Source: Sinohyriopsis cumingii (lineage: Eukaryota > Mollusca > Bivalvia > Unionida > Unionidae). Taken from it: a stretch of DNA of 64,000 nt. Both the position numbers and the translations under genes were made by a program. The notes beneath the pieces were generated by a model, which had not been told where the DNA came from, made no database searches, and saw nothing but the letters and a program-made list of their open reading frames with translations. Positions within the stretch are counted from its first letter, which is position 1; each line of letters opens with the position of its first letter. This document shows positions 38,253 to 48,360 of this stretch, piece by piece. The stretch is from contig CM068830.1 in assembly GCA_028554795.2 (NCBI GenBank), forward strand, positions 46,638,227 to 46,702,226, in the 5' to 3' direction.

Positions 38253-39673
38253 ATGACAGAATTACTTCAGCAGATAGCCGTACCTACAACTCCAGCACGA
38301 ACCTCAATGATAACAGTGAGCTCAACCAAGCCTGAATTTAGTATTAATTTTCCAACTGCGATTCCGGTAAGCGAGATCGCGCTGGCACAGTTGCGAGTAT
38401 ATCACAGTTGGCCAAATATCAGATCAAAATCATTTGGCGGATTACCAGCAAATAATTCATTTGTGTTTGCAAATAAAAATAAACAAGATGGTACACCCGA
38501 CTGGAATGTTGTTGGTGTACCAACCGGGTGCTATCAAATCGAAGAAATCAATGAGGAATTGCAGCGTCGAATAAAAAATATCACAAGGAAAGAATCAAAA
38601 ATAGCAATAACAGTCCTTGAACCAACTCTGTCATCTGCATTCGAGATAAACTCCCCCGACTACGCCGTGGATATATATCAGAGTTCGATCAGAACAGTGT
38701 TAGGTTGGCCTGAAGTTGCTCCACTGACGCCTCCGCCGCCACCTGAACCAAAAAGGTCTGACTATGTCACGGACAAGCAATGATACCACGAAATTACTCT
38801 ATCCTTAACATAAAAAAAACATTTACTTGCTATAAGAGAATCATTGTTGAGTAGTAATTTTGCTTTCTACGATAAGGACAATAATCAGTGGACTTTTATT
38901 ACTGAGCTAATTCCCGAAGTAGGAGGAAGAGGTATAATTATTGGACTAAGTGATATTATTGAATACTTTAAAATCATTAATCAAGAACATAAAACACCAC
39001 TACAGCGACTACGGCAGCGTTTCCAAGAACATCTTTTTGATATAACTTTACGCAGCAAAATCAACAAACACGTAGAAATATTAAACCAGCTCGTATCCGA
39101 CATGAAATGCATTAACCAGCGAGTAATTCAGGCAACAATTAATATTGAAAAGTCAGGCGACAAACAACGATTTTTAAACGCGTATTCGATAACAGAAGCA
39201 GATCAACCGAATTATAAATTTCCCGGATATAATGTGACGAATTAAGAAAATCAGTCACTGATGTAATCAAAGAAAACTTCTCTGATATATTTACACGGTA
39301 CAAAGAAACACTACCACCGGCAACTATTCTCCGGCACAATAATGATCCACAAGGGCAAGGACGACATGTATTCCCCGAAATCGTAAATATAACTTCTGTG
39401 GTCGCGGTTAGTCTTGTGTGTGATGTAATTGATAACAGCTACAGCACGGACACAACAATATCATGTCAAGCCCAACAAGGATTTATTCTTTATTCATTCA
39501 CGCCAAAAGACCCATTAAGATTTTTGATTGAGCAAGAGCCGATCAATCCGGTCTATCTACGATACCATAATACACTGTTATCAAGAATAAATTTCAAACT
39601 AACAGACCAATCATGCCACTTGTTGGATTTGTGAAATGAAACGGTAAATATTAATTTACTTGTGAAAACGTGA
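38253..39673 (+). pseudogene. Penton-like minor capsid protein, copy B
   Basis: Clean frame 38253-38783 (176 codons): SINFPTAIPVSEIALAQLRV, then the shared-looking motif VPTGCYQIEEINEELQRRI, then VDIYQSSIRTVLGWPE. A frameshift near 38790 leads to 38844-39245 (SDIIEYFKIINQEHKTPLQR, helical, 133 codons). Another shift near 39250 leads to a last beta-rich domain with NPVYLRYHNTLLSRINFKLT and a stop at 39632 in a place where the coding sense continues to 39673. The start and end resemble single-jelly-roll penton or minor capsid proteins of Polinton-like viruses. The helical middle is unfamiliar and may be an insertion. No copy A counterpart was found. Confidence 0.5.
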
Positions 39674-39783
39674 ACGTTTTAAGTCTACGATTAAAAAAAA
39701 TAATAATAATTCTCCTGACATTCAAGGTGGATATCATTTTACTGACTGTCGCTCAGAAATGTATTTTTTACTGAAAATCTGTC
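39674..39783. other. Short gap after penton-like gene
   Basis: AT-rich spacer with a (AAT)n stretch near 39692-39706. Confidence 0.5.
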
Positions 39784-40275
39784 GAATTTATTAATTCTGA
39801 AGGCTACTTAGATAGTCAAAATCGTGCAAATCGTTGGATTTCTCAATTCTGAAGGGTATTTAGGTAGTCAAAATAGTGTAAATCGACCGATTTGTTAATT
39901 TAGAAGGGTATTTAGGTAGTCAAAATCGTGCAAATCGATGATTTCACAAGCAAGTATAATAATTTTATTTTTGTGCACAGGCAACAGTAAAAATATTTTA
40001 TTTATATATATTTTATGCACATCGACTGATTTGCTAATTCTGATAGGGTGTTTACTAGTAAATATCATGGAAATGATTCGATTTGCTTATTCTGATAGGG
40101 TGTTTACTTTTAAATATCATGGAAATCATTCGATTTGCTAATTCTGATAGGGTGTTTACTTTTAAATATCATGAAAATCATTCGATTTGCTAATTCTGAT
40201 AGGGTGTTTAATAGCAAATATCATGGAAATCATTCGATTTGCTAATTCTGATAGGGTGTTTACTAGTACTACTCC
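39784..40275. repeat. 52-bp tandem repeat, two sub-arrays
   Basis: The unit starts recur exactly every 52 bp. Three units at about 39794, 39846 and 39898 (ATTCTGAAGGGTATTTAGGT type) are followed by a ~79-bp interruption, then five units at 40029, 40081, 40133, 40185 and 40237 (ATTTGCTAATTCTGATAGGG type). The two sub-arrays share period and layout but differ in sequence, so they are subfamilies of one satellite. Confidence 0.93.
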
Positions 40276-40414
40276 AGCAATTTTCAGTGAAAACAAAACA
40301 AAATATAATATTATCTGTGAAAAACAAAAAAAAAATATTGAAATCTGTAGTGTAATCAGAAATATATTTTTTACTTTCGATTTCATTTTCTGGAAATCAA
40401 CGAGTCTAACTTTC

Positions 40415-40735
40415 GTTTTCACGATCTGACATAAGTTTTCCTAGTTGCCTCACACGAGAATTAATTATCTTCTTTGCTTCATATTCAAGAGAAAATTCCG
40501 ACCTAATGTTTTTGATTGCACGAGAGAGACTGACAAATTATTTTATCCGCGTTTCTTCTACTGTGGCTAGTGATTGACACATAGCCGTCTATAAACCTAT
40601 ATTGGGATGACAAAATATATCTTTCTTCGTGTTTAGCCTCCTGCAGTGTTTCAAAATCAGAAATAATTTTTCAGGATTTAGTTCATCAGATATATTTATG
40701 CCGTCATGTTCTAAGTTTTTAATCATCATTGATAT
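40415..40735 (-). pseudogene. Unrecognised small gene remnant of copy B
   Basis: A minus-strand frame with two stops reads MIKNLEHDGINISDELNPEK near 40735, and later EEYEAKK-like and RVRQLGKLMSDR near 40440. It is charged and helical, about 105 residues. I do not recognise it and no counterpart in copy A was seen. It may be an accessory gene of the element. Confidence 0.35.
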
Positions 40736-40969
40736 TTTCGTAATTCATTATATTATATACCGAATATTATACATTTAAATAGATCAAAAATAAACAGTAA
40801 CTATGATGAGCAGTTATCATTTCATGGGTCCCTGCACTGGCTTGTGTGTCTTTCATGTGATCCTTGTTTGAGACTTTGTCTTTGTTTGAGACTTTTGTCT
40901 AGAGACCTTTCTTACGGTCTTCTCGGCATCTCATGACCGTTTCTTTTAGCCAAACATTCTTTCTGAATG

Positions 40970-41262
40970 TTTTTTTTTGTGGGGTACCCATGTGACTTAG
41001 AACTTATACATCCACGCTACTGTTTATTTTGGAAGCGAAATACATTCGTGTACACCCCCAAGATCAAATCCCGGGGTAAGTGTAAAAGACGCACTCACCA
41101 CGTATTTGACGTGATGAGAGATGTACACATGCTGGTATCCCCACTATATATAGAAAAACCATATAAATCGGTACCGTCTACAATATGTCTGTTACGAGAT
41201 TCGAACCACTGACTTCAGGACGAAAATCAGCCGCTCTACCACTGCGCCATGGCTCTAATCTA
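40970..41262 (-). repeat. tRNA-derived SINE, family S2
   Basis: Minus strand head: GAGCCATGGCGCAGTGGTAGA (box A, about 41255-41235) and AGTGGTTCGAATCTCG (box B, about 41211-41196), with a 10-15 bp anticodon arm between. The rest (to ~40970) is a unique body ending near GGGTACCCC. I saw only one copy in the window. Acceptor-stem pairing is poor and no CCA-proximal end exists, so it is not a functional tRNA. Confidence 0.7.
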
Positions 41263-41527
41263 CTGGTATATCATTTACAAATTATTATGTACTTATCCAT
41301 AGATCGGTTTCCGAACACATCGTAAATATATATATTTCTGCATTAAAGATAGATATAACAGCGGTTTCTGAACAAAATATAGATATAATAGCGTGCCCTG
41401 CATTGATAAAATCGGGTCTGAAAAAATACATGTATCTCGTAACAGATCTAAAACTAACTCACTGTTGTGCAATGTAACCGCAGCTATTTTTTTGTTTGTA
41501 AGTTAGAAACCATAAATATCCTTAATT

Positions 41528-41605
41528 ATGATGTAGATAGTTAATTAATTAATTTCTACGTAGATAGTTAATTAATTAATTACGACGTAGATAGTTAATT
41601 ACTAC
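41528..41605. repeat. 27-bp tandem repeat (3 units)
   Basis: GTAGATAGTTAATTAATTAA recurs at 41533, 41560 and 41587. Confidence 0.9.
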
Positions 41606-41799
41606 TACAACTACGGAGAAAGCTATATTACAGAATTATCTCCCTTCGCTCAGGTTGAAAAAGAAGTAGTATGTAAATAGGATTTTCTGACAATAAGTAG
41701 TTATAAAATATAATAAAGTAAATCCATCATTGACTTTTACACTATCGCGGCAGAGTTATTTCCGTTATCTGTATCTAACACCAATGGAATATAATAGAA

Positions 41800-42283
41800 C
41801 TAAATCCTGTTTCCAAACCGGTATGAAAACGATGATTTGTATTTTGTATCTGCAACATGTCGGACTGAACTTGAGTTAATACCAAAATATTTGCCAGCCG
41901 CGTTCATTGACTGAAATATCATCTCTTCGCCAATTTCTACATTGACAGATTTAATCGCTCTCTTTCCAATGCTCTTGAACCGACCAGTCCTTCCTCGTGC
42001 AGAATTTTCGCTAAATATGATAGCCTGTAAATTTTTAACAGAATTATCGAGTTTGTCGTTGTTGATATAGTCGATCACAAGACCGTCTTTGATCTTCCCG
42101 TAAAAAAACCTCAAATACAAACCTGTGATTGTAATACCCTTTTTTATTCCCAACGTTGAACCTTAGATAACCGGAATTACTAACAACACCAACTGGTTTT
42201 TTCAACCTACAGTGCCTAATTGTGCCATCACGATTTGCTTCATAATTCTTGATGATGGGATTTGGGACAAATTCTTGGTTCAT
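41800..42283 (-). pseudogene. HNH/NUMOD-type endonuclease, copy B
   Basis: Starts MNQEFVPNPIIKNYEANRDG (42283), then GVVSNSGYLRFNV, a NUMOD4-like opening, then NHRFVFEVF with the first core His. A one-base frameshift in the A/T run near 42100 moves the rest to the overlapping frame 42153-41800: KDGLVIDYINNDKLDNSVKN, GEEMIFQSMNAAGKYFGINS. The core DHIN-type His is Tyr (DYIN), as in copy A. About 160 residues if read through. Such enzymes cut DNA at specific sites and often act as selfish elements in viral genomes. It is transcribed divergently from the replication gene, next to the Cys-rich gene. Confidence 0.75.
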
Positions 42284-42351
42284 TTATATATAATGTATTT
42301 GTCTAAATCATAATTTGTCTGAGAACTTATTTAAATAATCCTCTTCACGTT

Positions 42352-42594
42352 TTATAACTCTGTCACTGTCATTATTTTTTTATCATAATATCTTTTAAGT
42401 TCCCTGTATCCCTTACCACCACAACAAGCACATAACTGCGTATTTCCCCGGACACCGACACCACATCGCAGACACGGTATTGGTCCTAAACTACCATTAC
42501 GAACACATTGTGAATGTTGCCCGCAGAATTCTTTTACACATGATTTGCCACATGAAGTTACAGATCCTATTATAAGCCATTTACATTGATTCAT
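42352..42594 (-). CDS. Cys-rich zinc-binding-like small protein, copy B
   Basis: An intact 80-codon frame. Cysteines are spaced as CGKSCVKEFCGQHSQC near the N-terminal third and CLRCGVGV..QLCACCGG near the C-terminal third, suggesting two zinc sites, followed by a basic [10 protein letters not shown] tail. It starts about 43 bp from the divergent replication gene at 42637, so the two share a control region. No family is assigned with confidence. It may be a DNA-binding regulator, or a partner of the adjacent HNH gene, since both occur together in both copies. Intact reading does not prove expression. Confidence 0.55.
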   Translation of the reverse strand: MNQCKWLIIGSVTSCGKSCVKEFCGQHSQCVRNGSLGPIPCLRCGVGVRGNTQLCACCGGKGYRELKRYYDKKIMTVTEL

Positions 42595-42636
42595 TATATA
42601 TAATATTTTTTATTTAAGTATTTCTCTTAATTATAT
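42595..42636. promoter_or_regulatory. Divergent intergenic region of copy B
   Basis: This AT-rich spacer of about 42 bp contains TATATATAATATTTTTTA and TTATATATGG flanking the two divergent starts. It is the only candidate promoter left for the Cys-rich/HNH and replication genes. Copy A has an ~1.3-kb insertion at this site. No factor site is recognised. Confidence 0.4.
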
Positions 42637-43797
42637 ATGGATAAATTTGAGAGATTATATGCAATCAAGTCCTGGAAAGCTTCTAGATTCGATCTTGACA
42701 GACTAACCCCTGACTTGCGGAGGCGAGCTCTGACTGATCTGATTGATATTATAAGGGATGCCAGAAAAGAATTTCGTGATGATGAAGCATCTCACGTGTG
42801 GCCGACATTCAAAATTATACGCAACACCGAAGGTGTCGACTCTGTCATTGATGCTAAAATGAACGATACACGAGCAAAAACGATTATCGATTACCTTAAT
42901 CAGAAATATATTTTCAGAATAAAGTTTGTTGTGCAAGCAGATTCCGATACGTGGATTATCCGTGACAAACGTGATCCTGTCCTTGCTAATGGAAGAAACT
43001 GCTGTATTAAGTAAAGATTCCAAGCCAGGAATGTTAACTGGGATTGACAGACCATATTACGCTCGCTCGTATCCTGTGTCCGCGGTTATTTATGGAATTT
43101 ATCAAATAAATGATAGACCTAACATTATTGATCTTGCCTCGATGAGATTTTCATCAGTGAATTGTGTAGCCGAACGAGTAACAGAACATTTTAAAAATGC
43201 GAAACGTGGAAACGGTTCAACCGATCTACGACGTGAAAAAATAGCGAAGTGGGCTGAATCGATCAAGGATAACGGATCGTCAATAAACGATGTCGCTGAG
43301 TTATCAAGTAAAGTAAAATTTCCAATAACTGTAAAAACATTAACCGAAGAGGTCTTATATGAATCGCCGAATAAATCGAGAGGGACACCAATTGAAATTA
43401 TTGATCATAACGCTCATGCTTGGACCTCCGCAGTAACAATATTTCCACGAGATCGTGTCGTGAGATTTTACTCCCCAGAAAGTATGTTTGATTTTATTAA
43501 ACAGATAAGTAAAAACGATCCCGTGTCAGTGTGGTTATTTAAGAGTTCCGAAGATGAAGAATACGATCAATTTGTAAGACCCAACGGTGATTTATATCGT
43601 AAAGAACCTCTCCAACTCACAATGAGAAAACTCGCGGAAGGATATTCAGAAAATACTTAGCAATTATTAAAAATTTGTTTTACAGTCCCGTCAGTTGCTG
43701 CCCACGCCGCGAGAGAGAAATTCATGGAGACCAACACGCGCCGAGTTCCTCGAAGATGTTCAGGCGAGTTGTATTGAATATGGACATGGCGGTTTGT
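42637..43797 (+). pseudogene. Replication protein N-terminal part (polymerase/helicase family), copy B
   Basis: Starts at ATG 42637 (MDKFERLYAIKSWKASRFDL). The frame changes near 42995 to the one covering 42926-43660 (SKDSKPGMLTGIDRPYYARS; HNAHAWTSAVTIFPRDRVVR; YDQFVRPNGDLYRKEP). A stop at 43658-43660 is followed by another frame reaching CIEYGHGGLW-like sense at about 43790. It then ends abruptly at the CR1 element. It corresponds to copy A 26570-25390, so the polymerase palm and helicase parts are missing. The N-terminal region is unrecognised on its own, perhaps the exonuclease/primer-related part. Better preserved than copy A. Confidence 0.65.
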
Positions 43798-45758
43798 GGA
43801 ATACCAAGTATGATCCGAGCAGCTGTGTTTTGAACTTTTTGAAGTTTCTGGAGTAGATATTGAGATGAACCAGACAGAATTGAGTTACAATAGTTCAGTC
43901 TTGAAAGTACTAATGAACACACAAGTGTTTTAGTGGCATCAACTGAAAGATATTTGCGAATGGAGCTGATGCGTCTCAGCTCAAGATATGCAGCCTCGAA
44001 TATGTTCATGACATGTTGATGCAGTGTGAGAGTACTGTCCAGAGTAACACCTAGGTTTCGTACTGATTGTGCGAATTTAATGTTGGTTTTGCTGATATTT
44101 ATTGTTTGAGGTAAAGGATGTGAATGAGAAAGTCTTTGTGTTGTGATCAGAATGGCCTCAGTTTTATCATCATTCATCTGCAGCTTGTTACATGTCATCC
44201 ATGATTTCGAATCAGAAATGCACCTCTCTACACCTTGGATGGTAGCATCAACTTCAGTTGGGTGGCTAGATTTGTATATTTGTGTGTCATCAGCGTACAA
44301 TTGGTGAGACACTGGATGATGATCTATGACACTTGAGAGCGACTGAGTGTACAGAATGAAAAGAACAGGTCCAAGAACAGACCCGTGTGGAACACCACAA
44401 CATAGATCAACTATGCTGGAGTGTATTCCATTTACAGACACAATTTGTGTCCTGTTGATCAAGTAGGACTTGAACCACAGTAAGGCTGTATCATAAATGC
44501 CAAATACATGCTGGAGACGGTGAAGTAATATATCATGGCCTATTGTGTTAAATGCTGCAGACAAATTAAGGAGGGTGAGGACTGTAATCTGTCCGCTATC
44601 CAACGCAGAGAGAATGTCATTAACTACTTTTAGAAGATTAGTTTCAGTACTGTGGCAAGGGCGATATGCAGATTGTACATTGCTAAAAAAAAGTCTGTTT
44701 GAATTTAGATGAGATACAAGCTGGGATAGAACAACCTTTTCTAAGATTTTTTGTATGAATGGGAGATTAGAAACTGGGCGGTAGTTCTTTAAATCGTTAT
44801 GGTCTAGTGTTGGTTTCTTCAGCAGAGGCTTTACAAAGGCAGTTTGAAAAATGATGGGAATTCCCCGGATGAGAGAGAGGTATTAATAACATCAGTTAGT
44901 GAAGGCAATACTGGATCTAAGCACTCAAGCAGCAGTGATGTTGGAATTGAATCAAGTTCACATGACTTTGGTGCACTCTTCATCAAGATTGTACGTACGA
45001 AATCCATAGAGACAGGTTCAAATGCTGCTAATGATTGCCGCTCAAATTCTGTATCCCATCTGTATGGCAATGACGAGTCAATTGAAATTGTGGTGTCAAG
45101 CTTATCTCTAATGGTTTGTACTATGAAATTTGTAAATATGTCCGGAAGGTCGACTGGAGAGAAGGTAGTTGGAAGTGGTGTAGATTTGTTCCTTGACATT
45201 AGCTTGTTAGTAATCCCGAAGAGCTCTTTGCAGCTGGAACTTTCCATGATCTTAGTAGTGTAGTGGGCTGATTTCGCTGCATGGACTATATTTGTGACAT
45301 TCTTCTTAGCGGCTTCATAGATTTGCTTATGAATAGTGAGTCTGGTGGAAAGCCAAAGCCTCTCAGCTTTATGACGGTCTCTTTTAGCAGTGCGAAGCTG
45401 GTCCCTAACACTGCTATCCAATGGAGAACATTTCTGAATTGATACTCTGCACTTGGTAGCTGGGGCATGTTTGTCGAGCAATGAACGCAGGCAGTTATCG
45501 AGTTGTTCTGCTGTAGGAGGTAAGCAAGTTGTTAGGTTAGCTTGGATGTAGTGCATTAGTTTGATTCTATTGATCATACGGAGGTTTCTGTTAGTAGCAG
45601 ATAAAGGTGGAGGGTTAGGGACTGATACGTCAAGATGACATAATGCAGAGATGATCTGATGTAAGGTCATGGGATACCAGGGAGGACCGTAGAATGTTAT
45701 CATCAGGTCTATGAAGAATCCAGTCTAAAATGTGACCATGTTTATGGGTGGGTTGGCA
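43797..45758 (-). mobile_element. CR1-like LINE, truncated at both ends
   Basis: The minus strand reads part of the pre-RT region (45703-44831; ATKCRVSIQKCSPLDSS, DFVRTILMKSAPKSCELDS) and RT (44603-43797; LLNLSAAFNTIGHD, CCGVPHGSVLGPVLF, YADDTQIYKSS). Nucleotide phrases match 59729-62620 and 56345-57090. The copy starts inside the endonuclease (near 45758) and ends before the 3' UTR (43797), lacking the ~700-bp 3' end that the other copies have. The fusion of the antisense replication gene onto the RT reading frame is at 43797. Loss of the 3' end is not expected of normal LINE integration. Confidence 0.88.
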
Positions 45759-46550
45759 ATGAAGATATTGTAACAAATTTGGAGTATGCGGAATTGTTTA
45801 TAACTCTCCATTTTAAAGATTTCTTAGACTTTTGTGATTACTTGTTCGATTATGGCAAGTTGGTGCTGGAGATACGGTCCTCAGACTATATACTTAGCCA
45901 GTTACTAGGAGCAAACGTCAGGGAGTGAAGTGTTTGTGAGATCTCATGAAGTCATGGTTTATTTTTAGTGAGTTCAGGTCATAGCCTCATAAGAATTCAG
46001 TAGTCCCTATCAACAATCTAATTGTGTGAACTGATTGTGTGACTTCCATGTGCAGTATTTATGATTGTGAACTGGTATAATCCACAATGGAAAAAACGAG
46101 AAAGGACTGTTCCGTCGTCGAGAGGCGCCTTTTATTATTGATATGATGTAAATATGGTCTAGAATTACAGGCGAAATGACGCTCAAAACCATGAACTGTC
46201 TGGCTAAGGTGGGGTAGTAAATCTAATTCCCTTTATTAGGTGGCTGACTTGCACATTTTCACGGCGTCAAATACTAGCGGTACGTTACGAAATGTAATTA
46301 AAAGAAACCATGTAGCTGTGAGGTTGACAGGAAGTTGTGACTTAAATGTATATTTGTGAGATGTGTGGTCATGTATTAATTAGAGCAAAATTATTTACAG
46401 TCTGGACGAGCTGAAGTTTCCAGTTTACAACATTATTTGTATGGAAATTCCTTGAAAGATTCAGGAAGAAATATATGAATTCTAGCGGGATTCACCCCAG
46501 GGTTGAAATCACTCGGTAAAGAAAGCTCTTTGGCTTATTACAATATCGTT
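45759..46550. other. No recognised gene
   Basis: Right flank of the CR1 element. AT-rich, no viral gene resumes here, so the rest of copy B is gone. Confidence 0.55.
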
Positions 46551-46866
46551 GACCCACAGGGACAACGAAGATGGCACTGTCCCCAAAGAGGCAATGAAGA
46601 TGGCACTGTCCCCAAAGAGGCAATGAAGATGGCACTGCCCCAAAGAGGCAATGAAGATGGCACTGTCCTAAAGAGGCAATAAAGATGGCACTGTCCCCAA
46701 AGAGGCAATGAAGATGGCACTGTCCCCAAAGAGGCAATGAAGGTGGCACTGCCCCCAAAGAGCCAATGAAGATGGCACTGTCCCAAAGAGGCAATGAAGA
46801 TGGCACTCCCAATTAGGCAGTGAAGATGGCACTGTCCAAAAGAGGCAATGAAGATGGCACAGAACA
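46551..46866. repeat. 29-bp minisatellite (about 11 units)
   Basis: Unit GATGGCACTGTCCCCAAAGA plus GGCAATGAA, with unit lengths of 26-29 bp. Long frames on the minus strand reading CLFG..SAIFIASLG are artefacts of this array. Confidence 0.95.
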
Positions 46867-47269
46867 TGAATAGGCAATTAATCGGTTCTAGATGTCAAAT
46901 GTTCCGTGGGAAGAGTTTACATTGTAGGGAAGTTAAGAGATAGACGAATAATTTATATATGTAAGTATTTATTATTACGAAGGGAAGGAATGAAGTGAAT
47001 AAGTGCGTTAGTAAAAAATATATCACTAGGTTAGAAAGGATGTAATTTAAATAAGTAAGCATATAAATGTGAGTAAAAAATTAATAAGTAATTCAGTTAA
47101 TAATCAAGTAAGTTAACAAAGCATTGAATTCATGTAGCAGATGCGTAAGAAAAACTTTAGTTATTGAAAATTAACTTGTATATTATATTATTTATTTCAT
47201 CCATTGGATGTATGCGTTGACTATGAGCGCAACTTTCAAACTTTCTACATTCGTTTTGTTTTGTTTTCC
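46867..47269. other. No recognised gene
   Basis: Very AT-rich, many AAGTAA/TTAATA words, no gene seen. Confidence 0.55.
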
Positions 47270-47520
47270 TTTGTTTTGGTTTTGTGCCATTTTTCAGCAC
47301 ATGGTATGTTTAAGCTTATACATGTCGTCCAGTATATTTTAGTGGAGGAAGAATCTGGGAAGACCCCGGAAAGAAACACTGACCCACGGGAAGCTACTTG
47401 AAAGCTTTCTCCCATACCAGCGTTAGTCGAGAAGAGACTCGAACTCACACTGATGGAGGTGAGATGTGTGAGTGATCTGTCATGGCGAGCGTTTTAGACC
47501 ACTTAACCACCTGAGGCCTT
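47270..47520 (-). repeat. tRNA-derived SINE, family S3, copy 2
   Basis: Minus strand head GGTGGTTAAGTGGTCTAAAA (box A, about 47512-47493), GTGTGAGTTCGAGTCTCTTC (box B, near 47455-47436), class-II-like arm between. The body holds GGGGTCTTCCCAGATTCTTC and CATGTGCTGAAAAATGGC near 47306-47289, also found in copy 1 (5940-6302). Confidence 0.72.
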
Positions 47521-48029
47521 TTACTCAGCCATCCGGGTTCTTTTTTATTGCACGTTTTAACCTTTGTTACTTTTTCATTTATAGTCACAACAAGCGGTGT
47601 TTTATAAAATGTGTTATTTCTTAAAATGTATTATTTCATCAAGAATGGTGTCATTCTAGTGACTCATACTAGAAGCATCGCTTCCGATAAAGTTTCCATC
47701 GTCAATCGCGAGCCAGAGCTCAAAACAGTGGGAGAAAATATTTGAATATTAATACGTTTAGAATGCTGCCTGAATTGGTAAAAGTCTCGCTAGTCCCACG
47801 TGTACTAACCATATTCCATTCCAGCTTCAGGTACATTAAAATAAAATAAATTGGCAAGCCAGCCTGCGTGTTGCAATTCTGATTCGATATGACCAGTTAT
47901 GATTTTCTTTTTATTTAGATGCCTCTCTTTAAAAGAGGTTAGATTTCTTAACCTGAATCTATATATTTGTATTTCGGTATCCATATGGACCATCCTTCAG
48001 ACTCCAGTGCAACCAACAATATCAGCATA
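47521..48029. other. No recognised gene
   Basis: AT-rich sequence without a recognised feature. Confidence 0.5.
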
Positions 48030-48360
48030 TCTATGACCGCTCCGGTGGCCTAATTGTTAGAACGTCAGCCTCGGATGCGGGAGGTCGTGTTTTCGATTCT
48101 CGACCGAGTCATACCAAAGACTTATAAAAATGGTACTAACCAGTTGCCTCGCTAGGTGCTCAGCATTAAGAGGTTAGTGTTAGAACTGGTCGGCCTGGTG
48201 TCAGGATAAATGTGACAGGGTGGGACATCATGCTACATGTCTGCGGCATGATGCCTCAGTGCTAGACATCACTATAAAATGCCACGCTGCAGACATCGTA
48301 GCGATATGACTGAATAATTGTTAAATCGACGTTTAAAATCCATATCACACACTCACACTC
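48030..48360 (+). repeat. tRNA-derived SINE, family S1, copy 2 (most complete)
   Basis: Plus strand head GCTCCGGTGGCCTAATTGTT (box A), GCGGGAGGTCGTGTTTTCGA (box B, degenerate), then the linker GAGTCATACCAAAGACTTAT. The body GAGGTTAGTGTTAGAACTGG, GGTGGGACATCATGCTACAT and GTGCTAGACATCACTATAAA is followed by GCAGACATCGTAGCGATATG and a short A-rich tail. This is the fullest copy and serves as reference for the other two. Confidence 0.88.

Noticed and set aside
41196-41258. A functional tRNA gene
   Set aside because: Boxes A and B are present, but the acceptor stem does not pair well and the unit continues as a SINE body.
46492-46877. Overlapping 69-109-codon minus-strand frames
   Set aside because: They are translations of the 29-bp minisatellite in different phases.
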